This document shows positions 35,512 through 43,756 of a stretch of 64,000 nucleotides of DNA, piece after piece (positions within the stretch are counted from its first letter, which is position 1; each line of letters starts with the position of its first letter). This stretch comes from DATBGO01 sp963695645 (lineage in GTDB: Bacteria; Actinomycetota; Actinomycetes; Streptosporangiales; Streptosporangiaceae), in contig CAVOHC010000012.1 in NCBI GenBank assembly GCA_963695645.1, positions 930,001-994,000 on the forward strand, in the 5' to 3' direction. Under the pieces are notes generated by a model. It was not told the DNA's origin, did not search any database, and worked only from the letters and a program-made list of their open reading frames with translations. Both the position numbers and the translations under genes were made by a program.

Positions 35512-37794
35512 ATGGGGGACGGTGTGGCTGACGGCTCGGGGCCGGTCCTGATCGCAACGAAACTGCGCCCGCCGGCGGTGCGCGATCAGGTCGTTGCGCG
35601 CGAGCGGCTTCTGGAGCCGCTTCGGGCCGGGTCGGGTCTGCGGCTCAGCCTGGTGGCATGTCCGGCGGGTTACGGGAAGACCACCTTGCTGGCGGAGTGG
35701 CAGGAGGCTGAGGCGGCGCGGCGGCCTGTCGCGTGGCTGACGCTGGACGAGGGCGACAACGACCCGGTGGTGCTGTGGTCCTATGTGATCGAGGCGCTTC
35801 GCAGGGCCTGCGCGGCGGTCAGCCTGCCGATGTCGCCGCAGATGGTCGGAGCGGCGTCCATCGTTCACATGGTGCTGCCGCTGCTGGTGAACGAGCTGGA
35901 CGGTCTGGGTGAGGTCGCGCTGATCCTGGACGATTTCCACCGGCTTTCCGGCGTGGCCAGGGAGAGCATCGCCTGGTTCGTCGATCATGCGCCGCCCGCT
36001 TTCCGGCTCGTGCTCTCCACCAGGAGTGAGCCAGTCCTGCCGCTGGCTGCGCTGCGCGCCCGCGGTGAGCTGCTCGAGCTTCGTGCTAGCGATCTGCGGT
36101 TCACCTCCGGGGAGGCGGACGCCTTCCTGAACGGCCGTCTCGGGCTCGGCCTCGCGCCCGAGGATGTCGAAGGCCTGGTCGGGAAGACGGAGGGATGGCC
36201 GGCCGGGCTCTATCTCGCGGCGCTGTCGCTGCGGCACGCTGCCGACCGCAGCGCTTTCGTGCGCCGATTCGGCGGGTCGAACCGCCACGTGGTCGATTTC
36301 CTGGTGACGGAGGTGCTCGAGGCGCATGACCCGCCGGTGCAGGCGCTGATGCGCAGCACGTCGGTTCTCGAACGGCTGTCCGGCCCGTTGTGCGATGCCG
36401 TGCTGGAGCAGGAGGGCTCGGCCGCGATGCTGGACGCGCTGTCGCGGACCAACCTGTTCCTTGTCCCGCTGGACGACGAGGGCGGGTGGTACCGCTTTCA
36501 CCACCTGTTCGCGCAGCTGCTCCGGGTGGAGTTCGAGCGGCGCGACCCGGGCCTGGCCCCGGCGCTGCACCGCCGCGCGTACGCCTGGCATCGTGATCAC
36601 GGGACGACCGACGAGGCGATCGGGCACGCGATAGCAGCCGAGGCTTATGCCGAGGCCGCCGAGCTGATCCAAGGCCCCTGGGTCAGCTACGCCAACACGA
36701 GCAGGTACGACACCCTCCTGGCCTGGATCCGGCGGCTGCCCGAGGAGATACTGGCCGGCGACGTGCATCTGCTCCTGGTCCGGGCGTGGGTGCTGTCGCT
36801 GTCCGCCCGGCAAGAGGAGGCGGCGCGGGCCATCGCGGCGGTCGGACGGCCGGACGATCTGGGCGCGGGGCCGCTGCCGGACGGCTTCAGCTCGGCTGAG
36901 GCGAGCCTGACGATGCTGCGGGCCTGCTTTCCGTGGGGAGATATCGGCGCCCAGCTGGAAAATGGCCGCCGGGCGGCCGAGCTGGAGGGCCCCGGGTCGC
37001 CCTGGCGGCCGCTGGCTTGCTGGGCGGTCGGCGTGGGCCTGTACTTCCGGGGTGAGCCTGACGAGGCCGACTGGTGGTTCGCGGAATCGGCGGCGCTGGC
37101 GCCCGCGAGCGCGCAGTGGCTGGCTGGCGAGGCGTCGCTGGCCTACCGATCGTGGATCGCCGGCGAGCGGGGCCATCTGGAGGAACAGCGGGCGCTGGCC
37201 GAGGCGGCCGCCGGGTTCATGCGGGAGCACGGCACCGAGAAGCTCATCGGCGCGGCTCCGCTGGCGCTGGGAGTATCACTCGCGGCGCGCGGCAGGCCCG
37301 AGGAGGCACTGCCGCTGACCGAGCGCGGCGTCGCTCTCTCGCGGACCTTTGGCCAGCCCATCCAGCTGGCGAATGCGCTGCTCAGCCATGCGCCGGTACT
37401 CCGGGCCCTGGGCGAGGACCAGCGTGCCGCGGATGCGATAGCCGAGGCGAGATCCGTCCTCGGCTCCTGCCCGGATCCGGGGATCCTGGCGAAGACGCTG
37501 GCTGCCCTCGACCGGCCACCGCAGATCCGCCGGGTCCGATCCGCAGATCAGGAGCTGACGCAGCGGGAGCTGCGGGTGCTCAGGCTGCTGCACGGCGATC
37601 TGTCCGAGCGGGATATCGGCCGCGAGCTGTATGTGGCCCACAACACGGTCCACAGCCACGTCAGGTCGATCTACCGCAAGCTCGGCGTCTCCTCGCGGGC
37701 CGGCGCCCTCCAGCGCACCCGCGAGCTCAGGCTCCTCTCGCCAGACGCCTCGCTGCCCGCCATACCCGCGAGCGGGGTGCCCCGCGGGCGGTGA
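35512..37794 (+). CDS. MalT-like LuxR-family transcriptional regulator with STAND ATPase
   Basis: A 760-aa regulator. The N-terminal STAND NTPase has Walker A CPAGYGKTTL (about 49-58) and Walker B VALILDDFHR. A long TPR-like helical sensor follows. The C-terminal LuxR HTH (about 685-740) reads LTQRELRVLRLLHGDLSERD and VAHNTVHSHVRSIYRKLGVS. Such proteins bind an inducer plus ATP, oligomerise and activate promoters. ATG at 35512 with GAGGG upstream; a longer ORF start at 35464 is possible. Its place between elements F and G makes it a candidate regulator of the shared promoter element, which is inference only. Confidence 0.9.
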   Translation: MGDGVADGSGPVLIATKLRPPAVRDQVVARERLLEPLRAGSGLRLSLVACPAGYGKTTLLAEWQEAEAARRPVAWLTLDEGDNDPVVLWSYVIEALRRACAAVSLPMSPQMVGAASIVHMVLPLLVNELDGLGEVALILDDFHRLSGVARESIAWFVDHAPPAFRLVLSTRSEPVLPLAALRARGELLELRASDLRFTSGEADAFLNGRLGLGLAPEDVEGLVGKTEGWPAGLYLAALSLRHAADRSAFVRRFGGSNRHVVDFLVTEVLEAHDPPVQALMRSTSVLERLSGPLCDAVLEQEGSAAMLDALSRTNLFLVPLDDEGGWYRFHHLFAQLLRVEFERRDPGLAPALHRRAYAWHRDHGTTDEAIGHAIAAEAYAEAAELIQGPWVSYANTSRYDTLLAWIRRLPEEILAGDVHLLLVRAWVLSLSARQEEAARAIAAVGRPDDLGAGPLPDGFSSAEASLTMLRACFPWGDIGAQLENGRRAAELEGPGSPWRPLACWAVGVGLYFRGEPDEADWWFAESAALAPASAQWLAGEASLAYRSWIAGERGHLEEQRALAEAAAGFMREHGTEKLIGAAPLALGVSLAARGRPEEALPLTERGVALSRTFGQPIQLANALLSHAPVLRALGEDQRAADAIAEARSVLGSCPDPGILAKTLAALDRPPQIRRVRSADQELTQRELRVLRLLHGDLSERDIGRELYVAHNTVHSHVRSIYRKLGVSSRAGALQRTRELRLLSPDASLPAIPASGVPRGR

Positions 37795-37862
37795 CACGGC
37801 AGAAGCGGGCCGTGGCTGGGGCGGCGAGGCGCCGGGGCCGGGGATCTCTCCTGGCTTTCTGC

Positions 37863-37925
37863 GCGCTTCACCTAGGTGGAAACGGCCGGCAGGTGGTGAC
37901 AGGTCACCTGCCTGGGTGTGAGCGT
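37863..37925 (+). promoter_or_regulatory. Bipartite palindromic promoter element, copy G
   Basis: CTTCACCTAGGTGGAAAC, then GGCAGGTGGTGACAGGTCAC continuing CTGCC. Box 2 ends only a few bases before the first possible start codon (37918) of the downstream gene. Confidence 0.85.
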
Positions 37926-38184
37926 GCACGTGATGGACAGCGACCGGGTACGAGGCAGACGATACCGGCTGGTTCTTCGCGGCGAGCTGGGCGAGTCGTT
38001 CGGTTTCCTGTTCGAAGGGATGCAGCTGGACCGGGTCGCGGGCACGACGGTGCTGACCGGCTGCGTGATTGACCAGGCGCATCTGCACGGGCTCCTGCAG
38101 CGGACTCAGGAGCTGGGCCTTGAGCTCATCTCCATCCAACCGGCGGGCGAGGGGTCAGATGAGACCGAATGTCCGGCTAGCTGA
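37918..38184 (+). CDS. Small uncharacterised protein, duplicated unit, copy 2
   Basis: An 88-aa paralogue of the 25.65-25.95 kb gene, with only a few substitutions (R/V, M/L, S/C) up to the C-terminus, where it ends earlier (TECPAS). Same core: RRYRLVLRGELGESFGFLFE. The GTG start overlaps element G; the ATG at 37933 may be the real start. It heads a run of three genes: this one, a 39-aa peptide and DUF2252. Confidence 0.7.
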   Translation: MSVHVMDSDRVRGRRYRLVLRGELGESFGFLFEGMQLDRVAGTTVLTGCVIDQAHLHGLLQRTQELGLELISIQPAGEGSDETECPAS

Positions 38185-38228
38185 GGGCGGCCCGGGCCGC
38201 GGCACGGCGGAATGGGGAGGTGGTTCGG

Positions 38229-38348
38229 ATGGCACAGCCTGAGGGCGAGGTCATCGACATCGTCGCCTGCGGGCTGCTGTCCGCGGCGGCGCTGGCCAGC
38301 GGATCACGGGGCGCGAAGCGCAGGAGACAAGAGAATAGGAGCCGATGA
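38229..38348 (+). CDS. Small peptide of the duplicated unit (39 aa)
   Basis: MAQPEGEVIDIVACGLLSAA, ALASGSRGAKRRRQENRSR. It has GGGAGGTGG about 6 nt before the ATG. Its stop overlaps the start of DUF2252 (ATGATG/TGA), so translation is coupled. Homologous to the 33-aa peptide at 25.6 kb: the core is conserved, the basic tail differs. Confidence 0.6.
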   Translation: MAQPEGEVIDIVACGLLSAAALASGSRGAKRRRQENRSR

Positions 38349-39778
38349 TGAGTGTGCGGACCTACCAGCTCGATACAGGGCTGGAGCGGATGACCCCGGC
38401 GGAGCGTGCTGCCCGTGGTAAGGAAGCACGGGCTGCGGTGCCGCGGGACAGTCATGCGGTGTTCGACCCGCCGCCGGGCCGGCCCGACCCGATCGGCCTG
38501 CTGGAAGAGCAGGCGAAATCGCGGGTTCCGGAGCTGGTGCCCATCCGGCGGGGCCGGATGATGGTTTCGCCGTTCACCTTCTACCGCGGCGCTGCGCTGC
38601 CGATGGCCAGCGACCTTTCCCATACCCCGGTGTCCGGGCTGGCGGTGCAGGCGTGCGGGGATGCGCACCTGTCGAATTTCGGGATCTTCGGCTCTGCGGA
38701 GCGGCGGCTGGTGTTCGACGTCAACGACTTCGACGAGACGACGCCCGGCCCGTGGGAGTGGGACGTCAAGCGGCTGGCCGCCAGCCTGGAGGTCGCGGCC
38801 CGCGGCAACGGGTTCGGCGGCAAGGACCGCCGCGAGATCGTCACGGCCGCCGTCGCCCGGTACCGGCAGGCGATGCGGACTTTCGCCGCGATGACCAACC
38901 TGGACGTCTGGTATGCGCACGCGGACCTGGACGAGCTGCGGGCGCAGTTCGACTCGCAGCTGCAGGCGCGGCAGCGCAAGATGCTGGACAAGGGCATGGC
39001 CAAAGCGCGGACCAGGGACAGCATGCAGGAAGTGGCCAAGCTGACCCGCATGGTCGACGGCCGGCCGCGGATCATCTCCGACCCGCCGCTGCTGGTCCCG
39101 ATCGACGAGCTGCTGCCCAAGGAGCAGGAGCTGACTGCCTTCCGGGCACAGCTGACCGGCCTGATCGCCAAGTACCAGCAGACGCTGGAAACCGACCGCC
39201 GGTACCTGCTCGAGCAGTACCAGGCCGCCGACATCGCCCGCAAGGTCGTCGGCGTCGGCAGCGTCGGGACCCGCTGCTGGATCATCTTGATGCTGGGCCG
39301 CGACGAGTCCGATCCGCTGTTCCTGCAAGTCAAGGAGGCCGAGGCGTCGGTGCTCAGCCAGTTCGTCGGTGCCAGCAAGTACGCCGACATGGGCCAGCGG
39401 GTCGTCGCCGGGCAGCGGCTCATGCAGGCCACCAGCGACATCTTCCTAGGCTGGCAGCGCAACGAGGACGGCCTGGACGGCAAGCCCCATGACTTCTATA
39501 TCCGGCAGCTGCGCGACTGGAAATACTCCATCGTCATCGAGGCCCTGATACCGCGCGGCATGCGAATCTACGGAGAGCTATGCGGCTGGGCTTTGGCCCG
39601 CGCGCACGCCCGCTCCGGGGACCGGATCGCCATCGCCGCCTACCTCGGCGGCTCCGACGTCTTCGACAAGGCCATCACCCAGTTCGCCGTCGCCTACGCC
39701 GACCAGAACGAACGCGACCACCAATCCCTCGTCGACGCCGTCACATCAGGACGGCTCACCGCCGAGACCGACATCTGA
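38345..39778 (+). CDS. DUF2252-family protein (kinase-like fold)
   Basis: A 477-aa DUF2252 protein. The region FTFYRGAALPMASDL, then GDAHLSNFG (about 105-113) and VFDVNDFDETTPGPWEWDVK (about 123-142), resembles the catalytic and Mg-binding loops of aminoglycoside-phosphotransferase-like kinases. The C-terminus has YIRQLRDWKYSIVIEAL and a WALARAHARSGD segment typical of the family. The substrate is unknown. It overlaps the 39-aa peptide gene, and the three-gene run probably starts at element G. Confidence 0.9.
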   Translation: MMSVRTYQLDTGLERMTPAERAARGKEARAAVPRDSHAVFDPPPGRPDPIGLLEEQAKSRVPELVPIRRGRMMVSPFTFYRGAALPMASDLSHTPVSGLAVQACGDAHLSNFGIFGSAERRLVFDVNDFDETTPGPWEWDVKRLAASLEVAARGNGFGGKDRREIVTAAVARYRQAMRTFAAMTNLDVWYAHADLDELRAQFDSQLQARQRKMLDKGMAKARTRDSMQEVAKLTRMVDGRPRIISDPPLLVPIDELLPKEQELTAFRAQLTGLIAKYQQTLETDRRYLLEQYQAADIARKVVGVGSVGTRCWIILMLGRDESDPLFLQVKEAEASVLSQFVGASKYADMGQRVVAGQRLMQATSDIFLGWQRNEDGLDGKPHDFYIRQLRDWKYSIVIEALIPRGMRIYGELCGWALARAHARSGDRIAIAAYLGGSDVFDKAITQFAVAYADQNERDHQSLVDAVTSGRLTAETDI

Positions 39779-39886
39779 GATCACTGACTGACCAAGGGCA
39801 GTGGCGGCTACAGGGTGGAGCGAGTCCGCCCGCCCCAGGCCTTCGTGCTCGGGCGGGCGTTCCCTGAGAACGATGACTCGGGCGCG

Positions 39887-40060
39887 TCAGGAGCTGGGGC
39901 CTGGCGATGCCTGACCGGCTGGGTATTCCTGCAGGTGGACATCTCCGGCTGTCCGTGCGGCCATCACGGGGTCGATGATGCGCCATGCCGATTCGGCCTC
40001 GCCGCCGCGGATGAACAAGATCGGGTCGCTGTTGAGCAGGATGTTCAATGCGACCTCAAC
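39887..40060 (-). pseudogene. Glucose-6-phosphate dehydrogenase C-terminal fragment
   Basis: Minus strand: ILLNSDPILFIRGGEAESAW, RRIIDP-like WRIIDPVMAARTAGDVHLQE and YPAGQASPGPSS, stop. This is the last 50-60 residues of a G6PD (zwf) type protein; the rest is absent and the upstream start codon is accidental. Confidence 0.6.
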
Positions 40061-40104
40061 CGGGATGGCACCCATGACGGCGGCCTGGGATCCCTCGTGG
40101 CTGG

Positions 40105-41844
40105 TCAGATGTGCTCGAGCGCGCCGGGGCGCTGGGCCAGCTCGTCCTCGGCGTGGGCCACCATCGGCATGCCGCCGTTGCCTACCGTCAGCGGGGTGCG
40201 GTGATAGCCGTGGTAGGTCATCATCCCTCCGGCCAGGAACGCCACCTGGTCCCAGCCGTTTTGCTTCAGCACGCAGTAGGCGATATAGCTGCGGAAACCG
40301 GACCGGCAGTAGGTGTACACCGGCTTGTCCCGCGGCACCTCATCCAGCCGGTGCCGCAGCTCGGTGTAGGGGATGAGGACTGCCTCGGGGATGTGCCAGG
40401 CGTCGTATTCGGCCGGGGTGCGCACATCGAGGATCGTCACCCGATCGCGGCAGTCCGGGTAGTTCTCGGGGTACCACAGGTGAATGTCGCCGCGCAGCAG
40501 GTTCGAGCCCAGGAAACCGGCCATGTTGACCGGGTCCTTCGCTGCCCCGTACGGCGGGGCGTAGGCCAGCTCCAGGTGCTCCAGGTCGAACACCGTCAGC
40601 CCGGCCCGCAGCGCGACCGCCAGGACGTCGATGCGCTTGTCGACGCCGTCCCAGCCGAGCACCTGCGCGCCCAGCAGCTTCCCGGCGGCCGGGTCGAACA
40701 GCACCTTCAGGAACAGCGGCGCGGTGCCGGGGTAATACGCGGCATGGCCGTTCTGATGGGTGTACACCTTGCGGTAATCCATGCCTGCTTGGCGCAGCTC
40801 GGTCTCGGTCAGGCCGGTGCCGCCGGCGGTCATGTCGAACACCTTGACCACCGCGGTGCCCTGGGTACCCCGGTAGCCGCCGACATCCTCGCGGCCGGCG
40901 ATCGTGTCGGCGGCGATCCGGCCTTCCCGGTTCGCCGGGCCGGCCAGCATCGACAGCACCGGCTCCCCGCTCAGCAAGTGAGCGGTCTCCACCGCGTCCC
41001 CGGCCGCGAGGATGTCGGGTGCCGACGTGCGCATCTGCGCATCGACCACGATGCCGCCGCGCGGCCCGATCTCCAGGCCGGCGTCCCGGGCAAGGTCCAC
41101 GTTGGGACGCGCCCCGGCCGCCATCACCACGACGTCAACCTCGACTGACGTGCCGTCGGACAGATCGAGCACCAGCCCGCCGTCCTCCGCGTGACGGACT
41201 GCGGTGGCGGACGTGCCGAGCCGCAGGTCCACATCGTGGGTGGCGACGTGGTAGTCCAGGATCCGGGTCATCTCCGGGTCCAGCCACGGCATCAGCCGCT
41301 CGGTCCGCTCGACGACGGTCGTCGCCAGCCCGCGGTCCCGGAACGCCTCGGCGAGCTCCAGACCGATGTAGCTGCCGCCGACGATGACCGCGGTGGTGGC
41401 GTCCTTGTCGAGCTGGGCGATGATCCGGTCCATGTCGGGGATGTTGCGCAGCACATCCACCCGAGGGTCATCCGCCCCCGGGATCGGCGGCCGTACCGGC
41501 TCGGCCCCCGGGCACAGCACCAGCTTGTCGTAGGACTCCCGGTACGTCCGCCCCTGCGCGAGGTCGCGCACCTCCACTTCCTTGGCGCCGCAGTCGATGC
41601 GGATCACGTCCTGCCCGGTCCGCACCTCCAGCGCCAGGCTCCTGGCCAGGCTCTCCGGCGTCTGCAGCAACAGGCTGTCCCGGTCCGGGATGACCCCGCC
41701 GATGTGGTACGGCAGGCCGCAGTTCGCGAACGAGACGTAGTTGTCCCGCTCGAGCACGACGATCTCGGCTGACTCATCGAGCCGCCGCAGCCGCGCGCCA
41801 GTCGAGGCACCGCCCGCAACTCCCCCCACGATCACCGTTTTCAT
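40105..41844 (-). CDS. CoA-disulfide-reductase-like flavoprotein fused to rhodanese
   Basis: A 579-aa protein. FAD-binding GGVAGGASTGARLRR at the N-terminus; single redox Cys42 in FANCGLPYH (as in CoADR/NADH oxidase); NAD-binding VIVGGSYIGLELAEAF; second FAD motif ILAAGDAVE. The C-terminal rhodanese domain (about 450-545) has the catalytic loop YCRSGFRS (Cys513) and DVRTPAEYDAWHIPEA. It probably reduces CoA disulfides, per- or polysulfides with NAD(P)H, and fits sulfane-sulfur or redox stress handling. Intact length. The regulated stress-protein gene lies beyond its 5' end. Confidence 0.93.
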   Translation of the reverse strand: MKTVIVGGVAGGASTGARLRRLDESAEIVVLERDNYVSFANCGLPYHIGGVIPDRDSLLLQTPESLARSLALEVRTGQDVIRIDCGAKEVEVRDLAQGRTYRESYDKLVLCPGAEPVRPPIPGADDPRVDVLRNIPDMDRIIAQLDKDATTAVIVGGSYIGLELAEAFRDRGLATTVVERTERLMPWLDPEMTRILDYHVATHDVDLRLGTSATAVRHAEDGGLVLDLSDGTSVEVDVVVMAAGARPNVDLARDAGLEIGPRGGIVVDAQMRTSAPDILAAGDAVETAHLLSGEPVLSMLAGPANREGRIAADTIAGREDVGGYRGTQGTAVVKVFDMTAGGTGLTETELRQAGMDYRKVYTHQNGHAAYYPGTAPLFLKVLFDPAAGKLLGAQVLGWDGVDKRIDVLAVALRAGLTVFDLEHLELAYAPPYGAAKDPVNMAGFLGSNLLRGDIHLWYPENYPDCRDRVTILDVRTPAEYDAWHIPEAVLIPYTELRHRLDEVPRDKPVYTYCRSGFRSYIAYCVLKQNGWDQVAFLAGGMMTYHGYHRTPLTVGNGGMPMVAHAEDELAQRPGALEHI

Positions 41845-42225
41845 CTCGCCACCTCAATCTGCCACGCCGCGGCCCGGCATCTCGTTAATACTCAGGTGCC
41901 TGCACCGGCCCTGCCCCTCACCCGCCGGGATGAGGCCCTTGGCGTGACCGAGACCGGACATTCCCCGGTCAAAGCGCCCGGAACGGCGCTGGCAGGCCGT
42001 GTGCCTGACTCGCAGCCACCGCCCCGGCCCATGTCTGGGTCACGGCCGCAAGCAGCAGTCCTGTGCGCGTGCCCGGCCGCTACGCACGTCTACTGCCTCC
42101 TCCAGGATGCCGGCATTCCGGCGGCACGGGCGAAACAGCCCGGCCCCGGCCCGGACCGGCGAGGCAGCTGACTTTCCGTGACAGCTGCGGGTGCTCGGCG
42201 CCGGCTGAGGACGAGTGGCCGGGGG
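41845..42225. other. Intergenic; duplicated flank of stress-protein locus
   Basis: 42125-42225 repeats the DNA at 29812-29903 (downstream flank of the paralogous stress-protein gene), including GAAACAGCCCGGCCCCGGCC. No gene seen. Confidence 0.6.
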
Positions 42226-42732
42226 TTACATCTCCTTGACCGCTTGCTGCAGAGTCTTGTCGATGTCCTTGGGGTCCACGCCGAGCTCCTGGGCTGTCTG
42301 CTTCTCCGCCCTGGTCACCGCGTTCTTGATCGCGTCCTCGACCTTGCTCTCGCCGACAACGACAAGCCCGGCCTGCCCCGGGTCGATGAAGTCCCCCAGC
42401 TGCTTGGCGTCCGCGCGGGACATTCCCTTGGACAGGTGCCCGCTGACCCCGCCGACCACGCCGCCGACCGCGGCCGCGCCCAGCACCGCCGGCGCGAAGA
42501 TGACCCCGACCGCCGCCCCGGCGGCCACGCCCCACCAGGCACCATGGCGGGTGGCCGTCTCGTCCTTATTCTCATGGACCTTGCCGCTGGCGTCCTTGGT
42601 GACCACCGCCGCATCGTAGGAACCCACCAGGCCCGCCGCGTGGGCGTCCTTGACGACCTGGTAGTCCTCCCGCGCTGTTGCCTCATCCGGATATGTCGCA
42701 ACCAGGATGAACGTGCTACCGGACCCGGACAT
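42226..42732 (-). CDS. DUF1269-type general stress protein, copy 2
   Basis: A 168-aa near-identical paralogue of the 29.9-30.4 kb gene, including STFILVATYPDEATAREDYQ and the Gly-rich hairpin VVGGVSGHLSKGMSRADAKQ. ATG at 42732 with GGAGG upstream. Promoter element H lies about 100 bp upstream. Because the flanks are also duplicated, this arose as a segmental copy. Confidence 0.85.
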   Translation of the reverse strand: MSGSGSTFILVATYPDEATAREDYQVVKDAHAAGLVGSYDAAVVTKDASGKVHENKDETATRHGAWWGVAAGAAVGVIFAPAVLGAAAVGGVVGGVSGHLSKGMSRADAKQLGDFIDPGQAGLVVVGESKVEDAIKNAVTRAEKQTAQELGVDPKDIDKTLQQAVKEM

Positions 42733-42822
42733 GCCGACCTCCTCCAGTTCCGCTGGCATCCCTTGCCAGGCGGCTCAGCGACTCCGCCGCAGCCGTTACC
42801 CGGCCGCTGCATCGCGGTCTCA

Positions 42823-42884
42823 GGCTCACACCCAGCCAGGTGACCCTGCATCACCTACCGGCCGAATTCACCTAGGGGAAAGCA
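42823..42884 (-). promoter_or_regulatory. Bipartite palindromic promoter element, copy H
   Basis: Box 1 TTCCCCTAGGTGAATTC; box 2 AGGTGATGCAGGGTCACCT. It faces the second DUF1269-type gene. Confidence 0.85.
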
Positions 42885-43083
42885 GCTACCACAACAGACC
42901 AGGCCTGAACGGCTGTCCTGGGGCCAACCTGCCGCCGCTGCCGCGTAGCAAAAACCACTGCCGGTCGGGCAGGCTAGGCGCCTGCAGGCCCAGGAACCAC
43001 GTAGCGCTCCTTCGCATCTACCGCGCCGGTGATATGGATCTGGTGCCGGTCACCAGGGCGTGGGCTGTAGCACGGCTGGCGGG

Positions 43084-43263
43084 CTAGCTCACAGCCGCAG
43101 CCCTGGGCGGGACGAGGTAAGCGACGATGAGGGCAGCCGGGAAGAAGAACACGCTGAAGATGAAGTACCCGATGAAGCTGTGGCCCTTCCGGCCGGCGAC
43201 ACGGGCGGGCCAGAACGCGATCGCGACCCAGATGACAGCACACAGAGTCCACAAGATCAACAT
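43084..43263 (-). CDS. Small two-helix membrane protein
   Basis: A 59-aa protein, MLILWTLCAVIWVAIAFWPA, a basic loop RVAGRKGHSF, then IGYFIFSVFFFPAALIVAYL. It resembles small superinfection-immunity/PMP3-like or ABC-permease-like membrane proteins in layout only. GAGGAGGG lies 6 nt before the ATG. A perfect inverted repeat lies just upstream. Confidence 0.7.
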   Translation of the reverse strand: MLILWTLCAVIWVAIAFWPARVAGRKGHSFIGYFIFSVFFFPAALIVAYLVPPRAAAVS

Positions 43264-43279
43264 GATGTGCCCTCCTCGC

Positions 43280-43296
43280 GTTCGTACCGAACGCTC
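43280..43296 (-). promoter_or_regulatory. 7-bp inverted repeat near ribosome site
   Basis: GCGTTCG-TAC-CGAACGC, 17-33 nt before the ATG of the small membrane protein. It may be an operator or a 5'-UTR hairpin. Confidence 0.4.
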
Positions 43297-43756
43297 ATAT
43301 TGCTGCCCAACAGCAGCGACGGCACCGGAGGTCACTCGAAGACCCACCACCGATCCGCTACCACCCTGCTCAGACAAGGTGGTGAGGCTGTAGGGACGAA
43401 TAGCACCGGTGTGCAGGCCGAAGGGCCATGTAGCGCCAGCGGCGGCGGTCAAGCCCTTGCCGCGCACGCCACGGAGGTGGCGTAGCAGCACCGCGCTACT
43501 AGGCTCATCGGTGCGTCCGCGAGCCGCAGTCCGGCCGTTTAACGAGTTGGCTGAAGACTAGCGGTGGCCTGCGACGATGCCATCCAGAAAGACGCAGTCG
43601 TCGGACTGACCGCGGTCCCGGGACTCCGCACCCGAAGGCCGTCTCCCCAATGCCATACTTACTGACGTTTCCAGCAGGGAATCCGGTCGGGACGGCGGGA
43701 AAGCCGCCGAGGCCGTGCCGAAGGGCCAGGACCACCGACGCTTCAGGAGACGACCC
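43297..43756. other. Intergenic, no supported gene
   Basis: Several overlapping ORFs but no ribosome site or family. It probably contains the promoter of the MFS exporter. Confidence 0.5.

Noticed and set aside
35254..37230. 658-codon minus-strand ORF
   Set aside because: Shadow of the LuxR/MalT-like gene; Arg/Gln/Pro-rich composition and no motifs.
38177..39328. 383-codon minus-strand ORF
   Set aside because: Antisense of DUF2252, which has clear family motifs and coupled upstream peptides.
25950..42884. DosR/DevR boxes as explanation of the shared element
   Set aside because: The boxes lack the GGGACT-N-AGTCCC core; their cores are CCTAGG and AGGTGA-N7-TCACCT.
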